From: Oopsacas minuta
Lineage: Eukaryota > Porifera > Hexactinellida > Lyssacinosida > Leucopsacidae
NCBI GenBank assembly: GCA_024704765.1
Contig: JAKMXF010000055.1
Span: 201,630-265,629 of the forward strand
Length of the DNA stretch: 64,000 nt
Direction: 5' to 3'
The notes below the pieces were generated by a model. The model saw only the letters and a list, made by a program, of their open reading frames with translations, had not been told where the DNA came from and made no database searches. The stretch's first letter is position 1, and every line of letters starts with the position of its first letter. Both the position numbers and the translations under genes were made by a program. Positions 55,401 to 64,000 of the stretch are shown piece by piece.

Positions 55401-56702
55401 AAAAATGAAATATTTTTGGTTCAGTAAATCCAAATCCAGTGAATAATGGAAAATGATTATAAATATAAGAATGAGTGATGCAAAATGGAAATTTTGAAAA
55501 CCTCAAAACTGCAAACAAATGATGCTAAGTTAATAATATTAAAGCACTCATGCTAAGATTACAAAAGAATTCAATATTTAATATGATTTGGTATTTAGTA
55601 ATGTTTGAATGTCCAAAATTGATTGAAGTGGAAGACTTCCAGGACTGATTTGGCATACAGGGGCATTTTGGGTCTAGCTCGGAAAGTTCGAAATATGAGC
55701 TCCAAAAATACTGTGGGCGTTTCGCATTTTTTGGATTGAGTGGGGCCTATGTCGCTAATAGACGTACTAAACCCTATGCATAGAGTCTGCCTTTTTATGC
55801 AGCTAGATTTTCTAAACGAGTTAATTGACGCGATTACGCAGTTTGGGGGAAACACTGAATGAGGCACAAAGTGCCGGGATTACTAACTAAAAGCCACGTA
55901 GTAGCTCCAATCTCACCACAGAAGGTCATTAAATGTAATTTGGATGGCCATGGATAATAAAATATTAACCTCGAGGCACATAGCGCCGAAAGTTTCAACT
56001 ACTAATCAAAGGCACTTGCAAGGAAATGGACCTGAATTACATAGCTAGTCTGTCAAGTGTCAGAATTTACTCAGAATTTACTCATTGACCAACCTGCATA
56101 GCAATTGTCACTTGTGATAGTTGTGCCATTCCAGATCCAGAACCGGTTCCATAGGTACTATCCAAATCAGAACTCAGTTCATCTATATCTAGACGCTGCG
56201 GTGGATTCTTGTACTCCAAATGTATTACTTGATGGTATTTTCTCCACCAACAACGAAAGAACGTTAGTGAGATAATAAAGGCAGTTATACAGCCGACAAT
56301 GCATATAATAAGAACTGCTAGGGTGGATACTACTTGAACTAACGCAGAAGGGAGATCGCTTGTAGGATAGTCATTGTAGTATGTTGTTATGTAATCAGGT
56401 GGATTGCTAGTAGTTGGGAACTCAGTTGTTGTCAATAATAACTGAATAGAAGTAAGGTTGTTACAGAGATATGTATCACAGCAAAAACGGTGTATTGTAC
56501 TATACACGCTACAGGTACTAGCTATAAGATCTGGCGGCACACAACCTTGAGTTGTGGAAGTTAGTTCTGATCCGATTACCTGCTCGATACATAGGCCCTC
56601 TGTTATACAAGTTGGGTAGTCATAACAACTGTCAGGACTACAGTGACAAATGAGAGGGGAGGAGACAGGGAGGCATAATATCAGAAAAACGAAATAATAC
56701 AT
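52413..56702 (-). CDS. TGF-beta superfamily type I receptor Ser/Thr kinase
   Basis: Three exons: 56702-56094, 55266-54667 and 52766-52413, with GT-AG introns in phase 0, giving about 520 residues. Exon 1: signal peptide (1-18), a cysteine-rich activin-type ectodomain ending in the FCCDTYLCNN box (73-82), a transmembrane helix (about 122-150), and a GS box (YGTGSGSGMAQLS, about 184-196) that marks it as type I. Exon 2: kinase glycine loop (LIGSGRYGEVW), VAVK lysine, HRDLKSKN catalytic loop, DFGLA, and SPE. Exon 3: RADVYSLCLVLWEIFRR and the C-lobe ending QLPN. Type I receptors are phosphorylated on the GS box by a type II partner and then phosphorylate SMADs. Which ALK class it belongs to cannot be told. 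No defect is seen. Confidence 0.94.
52767..54666. other. Intron 2 of the TGF-beta receptor
   Basis: Minus-strand donor GTAAGT at 54666 and acceptor CTAG at 52768-52767. It carries scattered non-coding repeats, including a pogo-like MITE-like stretch at about 52838-53055 (ACAGTGAATATTATAAG to GCATCTACTGT). Confidence 0.55.
55725..55857. mobile_element. Truncated hAT MITE inside intron 1 of the TGF-beta receptor
   Basis: The right end is GGGGGAAACACTG, as in the full copy at 19474-19658. Homology runs through GGATTGAGTRGGGCC and AGCTAGATTTTCTAA-type words. The left end is missing. It is preceded by a block related to 15450-15545. Confidence 0.7.
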
Positions 56703-57190
56703 CTAAAGATAAATAAAAACAGAAAGATAGTGTCGTGTAATCACTTGTTCTGCGGTTCAAGCCACAAACTCCCCTAAAGTACAAATGCTCGCAACACTGT
56801 ATATATCAAGATTATGAATCCTGGAATAACGAGCAGTGCGAACACTTTGTGTTCGTATAGGACTTGGCACTTTGTGCCTCGAATAAGCAAAGTATAAAAT
56901 TGCAAAATTGAATTGATAAATAAATATTCCAACTATTTATTTACAATTTACTCATTATTACAACCTGTGCTGACAGGTTAGTCTAGTAGGTAATTTGTTT
57001 AAATGTGGCACTATTAACTTGAATATAACTATGGATTTATGAGATTAAGAAAAAAATCATAATGAGAAAAAATTATTATCAGAGTGAGTACTGTTCAAAA
57101 ACGCCATAAAATATAGTGTTATCGAATATGAAAAATTCACGGATCATTCTCCTTGAGAGATAATTTCTCAAGATACGGTTTTGAAATCTT
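56703..57190. other. Upstream of the TGF-beta receptor
   Basis: Probable promoter side of the receptor gene. A TTCGTATAGG/ACACTTTGTG inverted word lies near 56840. No core promoter motif is claimed. Confidence 0.35.
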
Positions 57191-57199
57191 GTTCATTTC

Positions 57200-57870
57200 A
57201 TGTATAAAGCATTGTGTTTTGGCAGAATCTGGATCTTCAAGCCAACGAACGGGCTATCCCATTTCATTTTGCTATAAGTGAAACCAATAATAACCACAAA
57301 TTCTGCACCAATGCTAGAGATAACTGGCGTAAATTCCAAGCTGCTAAATTTGATGATCGTGTTCCACCATCTCACACAGGTTTTCTATCTGATACATTAG
57401 TTGGTCAGGTAAATTCCGTATTTGATCAGTTCAAGTATAATGACGCCAGTTTTATTAAAACCATTAGTGCTGGAAAAACAACTAACAACAACGAATCATT
57501 GCACCACATATTATTTGATATGACTTCAAAGAAAGAATCAGTTGGAAGGGGTGTAATAGGACTTGGAGCAGCGCTAGCTGTCAACCGTTATAACGACTGA
57601 TATAGAGGAATAGTAAATGTGATCAGGATTATATCTAATTCTGAGCCCAATTTGCGAACTAGTGATGCATTTCGTCTTTGTGATAATAAAAGGATCTTGT
57701 CTAGTGAAAAGGATAATAGACCATCAGATGAAAGTATTAGAGAGGAAATGCTAATCACGAACTATATGAAGAATGTCGTGGAGGGTGGAGCAGGCTATTC
57801 ATCTCAGAAATATTCAGGCGCACAAAATTATTTGAAAAACTATACATTTGATATAACTGGTATTTTTTGA
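57200..57870 (+). pseudogene. Mutator-like transposase, C-terminal part
   Basis: Two open pieces (57214-57600, 57619-57870) in different frames. Motifs typical of this transposase family's C-terminal region are NNNHKFC, a W-K-x-Q-A-A-K-type stretch (RKFQAAKFDDRVPPSH), LSDTLVG, TTNNNESLHHILFDM and LGAALAVNRYND. EGGAGYSSQKY follows. The catalytic core that should precede it is absent here and occurs downstream at 58700-61500, so this is a separate, truncated copy. Confidence 0.75.
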
Positions 57871-59832
57871 TAATACTACTATATTTGTCGTTATGGAATC
57901 AAATATTGAAATAAATTCAGAGCCTGGTACAGAAACTATTTACAGTCAATCCTCCCAAGATTCATTAGATACGAGGTTGAAATCATTGGAAATGACCAGT
58001 TCTGGTGGACAAATTGAATGTTTCAAGATACCACATTCCAAAGCCATAAGACGGAAGAAGTTTCATCAGGAATTGATGCGAGTACAATAAATGAAATATC
58101 GAAACCTAGCAAACGAATAAAACTGTCCCCACTCAAACAATCGCTGCTCAGAAGTTGAAATTCATAGATGAGAGCTATACTCCTCCTAAATCAACGCTGC
58201 CTACAATCCTTGGAAAAGGTAAAATTAGTAATGTGGTAGTTCTTCCTGTCTGTGGTAACTACATTGTTTATCTTCAAATGATGGAAGCAGCCTGGCAGAA
58301 GTTGCTTCTTGTATAAACTGTAACAATAAATTGGAATTGTTTGAAATACGGAGTACTGGAACGTGTGCGTCCAAGTTGATGTTCAGTGTGCGGTATGCAA
58401 TAGAAGGAAATCTTTCTGGAATGTGGGTAACTATGCAAATATGGAACCTAGTGCGGTCGGTACTTCCGGTCCTAGGGGGGAATAAGTTGCCCAATCTCGA
58501 CTATCTTTCCGGACTAGCTGGTCGTCTTATTGGTGTTGGCTACGAGAAAGCGAAAGTTTAACATGCAACTTTGGGAATTCCCCCTCCTACGAATTCATAT
58601 CAATACCCCAAGATTCAGGATAGCATATTTAGTGCAGCTGGTAAGGCAGCAAACTTAAGTATGACTAAGGCGAAAGCAAATCTTGAGATGCTGATTGGTA
58701 CAGATGATACAACCAATTGTGTTCATTTTCCTGTCTCCTATGACGGTGCTTATTCTAAACCAAAGTTGGTCATCGGTAGTAAATATTGTTTCGCTTCTGC
58801 AATATCTACTGAAATAGCTAAAGTCGTTGCATAAAATAGCTTGCAACAGATGTACACAATGTACTTCTTATAAACTTAAGGTCTCTACAAATTCTTTGTC
58901 GGGGAGAGACCATTAGAAATGGAATAAGCACATGAAAATCTGTCTAGCAGATTACCCTGACACTGCATCGACCCATCTGGAATCAAAATTACCTTCTGTT
59001 ATGGTAAAAGAGTCTCATCACAAAGATATGATCTTTCCTGAAATAATGTGTGATGGTGACAACCATACCGTTGCGAACCTGAATGAGGAAAATGTATATC
59101 CATCCATAGCATTCTATATACTAAGGCAATGGCACTCTATTGAAATTTTGCACCATGGATTGTCATTACCATCGACTTTCAAAGTACAATGTATTATCTA
59201 TAGGTATGATTCTACTGCTCCTAGCTAATTATTAATCACCAGTTTAAATGATTTACCACACCCGACCTGATTTATTTTATATTAGAATATTAAAAGTCAA
59301 CATAATAGATTTTAATAATTCAAACCATATATTTAACAGTACAATACGTATATGTAGTATACATCAAATAATATAATACATTCTCTTAGTAATAGTAGCA
59401 GTAATATATTATACTATCATAAACGTCCAGCTGGAGATAACAAATCGAATAACAATACAATAGCTTCAGTCTTCTACACAAACTTCTAACAGAAAAATGA
59501 TCTAAAATAAACAAAAAAAAAACTATTTGTATTTTTAAGCTTAGTATTATCCTATTTAAAACCATAAAATTGTAATTGCGGACTCTCTTCGACAAGATTA
59601 TATTTGACCGTGTAACACACAATTTCTTCAATATGTCCCGATTCCCAACGCCACAGGAGCAACAATCATTCCAAACATCAGTATATTTCTCTGAAATGAT
59701 TGTCATAGAAATAAGTACCAACAAACTACGGAACTGTGCAGAATAGAATTTCTTGCTGAGGGAATCACAGTTATCTATCATCAGAAAGGCTTTATACAAG
59801 ATAGTAACAGGCTTTACTACACAAGAAGAAGG

Positions 59833-60054
59833 CTATTTAAGAGAACCTCGATCTACTAAATTAATCAAAGTATATTCAGAACCAACGTCATTATTAACTT
59901 CTAGGAGTCTATCTGTTGTTAAAAGATCGTGACAAGATTGGCAAGTATTTGACTTTTTTATATAAGAGAAGACTGCATATCCTGCTATATAGATGAGGCA
60001 TTCAATCTGAGAAACTTCTAATTCAATGAGCGAGATATCATTCAATATAGTCAT
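59833..60054 (-). pseudogene. P-type transposase C-terminal block
   Basis: 73 residues with CLIYIAGYAVFSYIKKSNT followed by CQSCHDLLTTDRL, the same helix and CxxC knuckle as at 46325-46579. It corresponds to the C-terminal domain of THAP9/P transposases. Confidence 0.75.
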
Positions 60055-60086
60055 ATAAGGTTCTATATCGAGTTGCTTTTCGTCAC

Positions 60087-60920
60087 TTATAAACTCACAA
60101 TCGTCTGCGAATTGCCTAAGGTATCAATAGCTTGACCAAGACTATGAATAGAGTTCTCCACATGTTGTATCAGAGATGTCGCAGAGGTATTTGTATTTCT
60201 ACTTGGAGAAATTTCAAATAAATCAACTTCATGTATAATGTTTTCTAATAACCTGATATCATTTATTGAGGAAGACGAGAGCTGAATTTTGTTCTTTTCC
60301 TTATAAAAAGACTTACAAAATAAACTTTCATCGACAATTATATATCGTTCGATAGTGGAAACTGCGTTACAAAAATGAATCTTAAGAAAAAGTATGTTAG
60401 AAGAATCAGGGCGATGGAAAAACCAACCGTTTGGGAGTTCGATCATGTGCAACTTAGATATAATACAACTAAGACTCGAAATCATGAACTTAGCTTCGGT
60501 TTCTTGAAATTCTGCTCGACTTTTCTTGTATACATCCTGCATCCTCTTCTCCTCTTTATCGTCTGGAGATAGCCTTTGGATTTTAGCAACTGCATCTGTG
60601 AAATAAGTTGGACAATTTGGAAAGATACTAGGAACTGCAAATTTCTTAAGAACAACTTTTTTCCTAGGCATCTTGATCATCTAAACTCCGTTATAATATT
60701 CAATATTCCTCTCAATATCTTCTTCACGGAAATGATGAATACAGACCTATAAAGAGAGAAATAATTATACTATATCACAGACAAATTTCTATATCAACTT
60801 ACCAAAAATCGTTTATTCTCCTCATAGTCTCCTTTGGGTCGAGGAATATGAATTCCTCGACCGAAAGGAATCACCTTGACTGTGATAATTCGACTTACAG
60901 CCAGGTACTAGGCATGTCAT
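60087..60920 (-). pseudogene. THAP-type N-terminal region of P transposase
   Basis: Exon 60920-60803 starts MTCLVPGCKSNYHSQ (first zinc pair) and then shifts frame near 60880 to IPFGRGIHIPRPKGDYEENK; its donor is GTAAGT. The acceptor TTTATAG precedes VCIHHFREEDIERN (second zinc pair) near 60745. A TAG at about 60680 separates this from the 197-residue ORF 60087-60680, which begins with the THAP tail (KKFAVPSIFPNCPTYFT). Two defects therefore lie within the DNA-binding domain. Confidence 0.78.
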
Positions 60921-61767
60921 GTTGAATATGTGATGATGCGGTACAAATATTGTAGTAATTGGAAGAAACGAAAATATTTACAATAATTATTATATATTAT
61001 CAACATTGAATACAAAATTTATAGGTGGGTAAAATATTTTTCATATAAAGACGTTTAAGACACAAAATTTCAAAAGTAATCACAAATATTGACGCAAATA
61101 CATAGTTTGCATGTTGCTACATAAGATCTCTATCCTCATAATGAATTATACATATTCTTAGAGCACTATAGGCGATTAATTCGCGCGAACAATACGACTG
61201 AATTAGATATTCAAATATGTGCAAAACTGAAGTTTTATCAATCAGGCAAAATTATACCAAAATATGTTCTAAGGAGTAGGCAGTTGTTGGATACACATAA
61301 ATGTTGAAATCACTTTGATATATTAAGAAATACAAAAGTTATGATGTAAAGTAGTCCGATGGTAATGACATCCATGGTCCAAAATTTCGATATAGTGCCA
61401 TTGCCTTAGTATATAGAATGCTATGATCCATCTATGGATATTAATATTCAGATTATGAAGAGCGAATGTGTTGTGCATGTTATGAGACACTTAATGAAAA
61501 CTCTAATGAAGATTCTTGTATGTAATAGAGAGGATGAATCTGTGAATACAAAATAATTGATCGTAAAAGCTGTGGAAAGATTGCCAGTGAATTTTACAAA
61601 ACACTGAAAAGGAATCCAGGAAATGCTATAAACGCTGCAAATAAGATACGATTAAATTTGCACTCAGTAGATTATGTATACCTTCTGGGTACATATTTCG
61701 TGTTATAGAGTGCCCAAAAGAAGGAAAACATTTCAAATATAGCTAAAATAGAATACGAATTGGATAA

Positions 61768-61933
61768 TACAGTGGATTTCGGGTATAATAATATGCTGGG
61801 TATTAAGCACCTCTGGAATATATCGGTTCTCATATATTCCTGATTATTAAATGGCGGTTATAAGAACATGTATTGTTACTCCCAAAAGAGTTTCTTATAA
61901 CCAATAGCTACAATAATCGAAATTCACTGTTCA
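61768..61933. repeat. pogo-like MITE
   Basis: About 166 bp. The left end is ACAGTGGATTTCGGGTATAA and the right end is the complement of ACAGTGAATTTCGATTATT. The family resembles the one in intron 2 of the TGF-beta receptor (52838-53055). Confidence 0.6.
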
Positions 61934-62263
61934 TATCACATATGGGAATCAGTTTGGCAAAAGCATAGGTAATTTACGAAGAAAATATAATAAAGTCAAC
62001 AAGGGAGCTCGAATTTAAAGGCTCCTGAGTCTTTGTGGGCAAAGATGACGTCATGCCAACCCACCCTATAAGTTTGGATGACTCATCAATCATACGTAAT
62101 ATAATAGCAGTAAATTAGTAAGCTCGTTGTAAAATATGAACAATTATCTCCATTGCAACTTGGAATAAATATTTTGACATAAGAATAGGGAAAATAAAAT
62201 ACTGGATAAATCTAATTTAGTAGAGTATAATTAATGATAAGACATAAAATAAGAAATAGAGAC

Positions 62264-62780
62264 TCAGAGAGGTGAGAAGACCTGTATCATGTTATGTTCC
62301 TTCTCATCTACTGTTACAATAGAACATAAGTCATCTACTGCTATTCCTGCTAGCCCAGTGAATTCTCCTAGAGCTGATCCTTCTTTACCGAATTTAGTAA
62401 TCAGTTTACCTTCATTTGAGAATATCTTGATTTCAGAAGTTCTTGTATCAGCAACGAGTATGTTGTGTTGTTGATCAAGACAGAAATACCAAACTCCATC
62501 TAACAAATCTTTGTGTACAACACATATAATTATTGTACCTTGTTTAGAGAATGCTTGTATAGGATAACCTGTGTTAGTAAGAGCTATATAGAATACATCT
62601 CTAGCTAGTGATATATCTACTAAGTCAGTATCTTCTCCTTTGAATTGAGTGTTAAGAGTTATTCTCCTTATTTTTATCAATTCAGGTGTTAGGACTGTTA
62701 GCTGTATATTCTCCCATTGACCCACAAAAATATAAGTATTATCTGTACAGATTCCTGATGGAGAATAGTCAAGATATCAG
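62264..62780 (-). CDS. NHL-repeat protein, C-terminal part (5'-truncated)
   Basis: The open minus frame runs from about 62780 to the TGA at 62264 and encodes at least three NHL beta-propeller blades. One is SPSGICTDNTYIFVGQW, another YFCLDQQHNILVADTRTSEI followed by KIFSNEGKLITKFGKEGSAL, and the last GLAGIAVDDLCSIVTVDE ending MIQVFSPL. NHL propellers mediate protein or RNA contacts, for example in TRIM-NHL proteins. No ATG start, RING or B-box is seen. An in-frame stop and the junction with a hAT relic lie at about 62757-62785, so the 5' part is lost here or spliced from outside the window. Confidence 0.75.
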
Positions 62781-63703
62781 TCAAAAGGCCAATGCTGTAT
62801 TCTGTTACGCTTGTCGTCACTACGTTATTGCTGGCCATGACGCTTACCGCACCAGAGGAATGCAAAACTTTGCTCACGGAAAAAAAAAGATAGAGGATCA
62901 CAATGCCAGCGAGCAACACAAGTCTGCCATGGTAAAATGGCAAATGGCAGAGAAGGTGAAGTCGTCGGCCATCCAGTCAGTTGCCAGCAGCATTACAGCG
63001 GCACACAAGCAGGCAATCGATGACAACCGCCACTACATCATCTGCATCATCCGCTGCATCCTCCTCTGTGCACTGCAGGGAATTGCTCTCAGGGGCCATC
63101 GTGAGCAAGTCGACGACGACAATCCCACACTCAATCGGGGAAACTTCTTGGCCATAGTTTCGTTGACTGGTGTGTATGACGACGTGGTGCGCAAACGTCT
63201 CGACTCTGGACCACAAAACGCGAAATACGTCCATCATGACATACAGAATGATATTCTGTCTTCTGCCAGTTCTTTGGTTCGTCAGCTCATAGTTGCCCAA
63301 GTTGTCGAGGCAGGAGTGTATGCTGTCATGGCTGACGAAACACGTGACACGTGACACGTCCAAGGCGGAGCAAATGTCAATCGTCCTTCGGTATGTGAGC
63401 GATGGCGAGATCCATGAGGCCTTTCTTTGCTTCAAGGAGTGTCACAGACTGGACGCAGGAGGACTCTGTGAAACCATCCTCGACACTCTGCAAACGAGTG
63501 GCATCGATCCACAGCGGTGCTGTTCGCAATGTTACGACGGGGCGGCAGTCATGAGTGGTCACCTCAGCGGTGTACAACAACGCTTCAAAGAGGTAGTGCC
63601 TCATGCAACCTATGTACATTGTTACGCCCACCGCTTCAACCTTGTTGTGGTGGATCTAGTGAAGACTCACGGTCGAGTTTGTGACCTTTTCGTTACTCTA
63701 AAA
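62757..63703 (+). pseudogene. hAT transposase relic (ZMYM/DUF4371-like)
   Basis: It starts within a TTF-type zinc finger (NAVFCYACRHYV) and continues through KKIEDHNASEQHKSAM. The middle domain contains GDRGNFLA-like GNFLAIVSLTGVYDD, KYVHHDIQNDIL and VMADETRD (first catalytic Asp). A 7-bp tandem duplication at about 63341-63354 (ACACGTG repeated) shifts the frame. It resumes with SKAEQMSIVLRYV, CYDGAAVMSGHLSGVQQRF (second Asp) and HCYAHRFNLVVVD. At 63703 homology ends abruptly in another repeat. Its base composition is visibly more GC-rich than the surroundings. Confidence 0.85.
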
Positions 63704-64000
63704 CAGGGGTTTTCAACCTTTTTCTGACCACGACCCACTTTCCAACTTTTTAAAGCGTTCGCGCCCCACCCGATGAAGGCATAACCAAAACGTAAATTTC
63801 AAAATGTATGTACTTAACTCGTATAAATTATTCTAATGTAAATTTACTACATCTACAATACTAATAATTATCACACATGATTAGTTAATGTGATTTTTGA
63901 TGTTGTTTTTCATCAACTAGCTTTTGAATTCTAGGCTGTGTTATTGCTAAGCAGCAGCGTAGATCTGGTTCGACATCAAGTCTATTTCTAGCCTTAGTTT
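63703..64000. mobile_element. hAT-type terminus inserted into the hAT relic, runs off the window
   Basis: It begins CAGGGGTTTTCAACCTTTTT and continues ACCACGACCCACTTTCC, a typical hAT family left end. It breaks the transposase homology right after VTLK. The right end is outside the window, so the 8-bp duplication cannot be checked. Confidence 0.7.

Larger units (their letters stand above)
59105..61425 (-). mobile_element. P-superfamily element inserted in a Mutator-like transposase gene
   Basis: The terminal inverted repeats are about 75 bp, beginning CATAGCATTCTATATACTAA. The flanks ATCCATC at 59098-59104 and 61426-61432 form an exact 7-bp duplication. Minus-strand content: a THAP exon pair (60920-60803 and about 60760-60700), an N-terminal continuation (60087-60680) and a C-terminal block (59833-60054). 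The RNase H-like catalytic region is missing, as in the copy at 45710-47525. Confidence 0.9.
57893..61700 (+). pseudogene. Mutator-like transposase, N-terminal to core, split by a P element
   Basis: A possible N-terminus begins MESNIEINSEPGTE at 57893. Zinc-type cysteines appear near 58247 and 58309. The region LSGMWVTMQIWNLVRSVLPV follows near 58410. The first catalytic Asp lies in FPVSYDGAY (58726-58752) and the second in IMCDGDNHT (about 59050). At 59104 the frame is interrupted by the 2.3-kb P element and resumes at 61426 with ECVVHVMRHLMKTLMKIL. Removing the element and one 7-bp duplication restores the same reading frame. Other frameshifts and stops occur after 58310 and beyond 61540, so the copy was already dead or died later. 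Confidence 0.78.

Noticed and set aside
62977-63631. Minus ORFs opposite the hAT transposase
   Set aside because: They are shadows of a GC-rich coding frame on the plus strand.
1-64000. tRNA, rRNA or other structured RNA genes
   Set aside because: No cloverleaf with A/B boxes or rRNA core sequence was recognised by eye; a covariance-model scan would be decisive.

Overview
This window comes from an animal (metazoan) nuclear genome. Genes are split by GT-AG introns and the DNA is AT-rich. It carries animal genes: a Maf-like bZIP factor, the myosin chaperone UNC45, a membrane sulfotransferase, an SRCR-repeat seven-transmembrane receptor, a TGF-beta type I receptor kinase and an NHL-repeat protein. 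The many SRCR domains on phase 1-1 exons, the intron-poor compact genes and the transposon mix suggest a sponge or another non-bilaterian animal. That is inference; no species marker is visible.

Layout. 0-0.4 kb: small Maf-like bZIP gene (minus). 0.4-3.3 kb: no gene, with a short minisatellite. 3.28-7.66 kb: Ginger-type DNA transposon with 139-bp inverted termini and a GGGC duplication; its integrase gene is broken but an OTU protease ORF is intact. 8.58-9.84 kb: Tc1/mariner relic. 11.46-14.20 kb: intact UNC45. 14.2-19.7 kb: MITEs, a 1,200-bp mariner and two hAT-type non-autonomous elements. 19.9-22.4 kb: second Ginger-like element (integrase plus CXC domain) whose termini are arrays of a 22-bp palindrome. 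22.7-24.5 kb: decayed hAT. 25.6-27.3 kb: sulfotransferase with a duplicated 5' fragment beside it. 27.3-29.4 kb: repeats only.

29.5-40.8 kb, all on the minus strand: two seven-transmembrane exons preceded by seven SRCR exons in two clusters, most simply one receptor gene enlarged by internal duplication. A dead hAT (36.1-38.4 kb) lies between the clusters. 41.7-43.6 kb: retrotransposon reverse-transcriptase relic between inverted repeats. 45.4-50.4 kb: nest of P-superfamily (THAP) elements with 7-bp target duplications, one carrying a Tc1 insertion. 52.4-56.7 kb: three-exon TGF-beta type I receptor (minus). 57.2-61.7 kb: Mutator-like transposase pieces split by another P element. 62.3-64.0 kb: NHL-repeat gene cut by a hAT relic, itself interrupted by a further hAT-type terminus.

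The host genes are functionally unrelated. Two are cell-surface receptors (SRCR-7TM and TGF-beta receptor). The rest of the window is mostly layered mobile DNA from at least seven superfamilies (Ginger, Tc1/mariner, pogo-like MITEs, hAT, P, Mutator-like, non-LTR).
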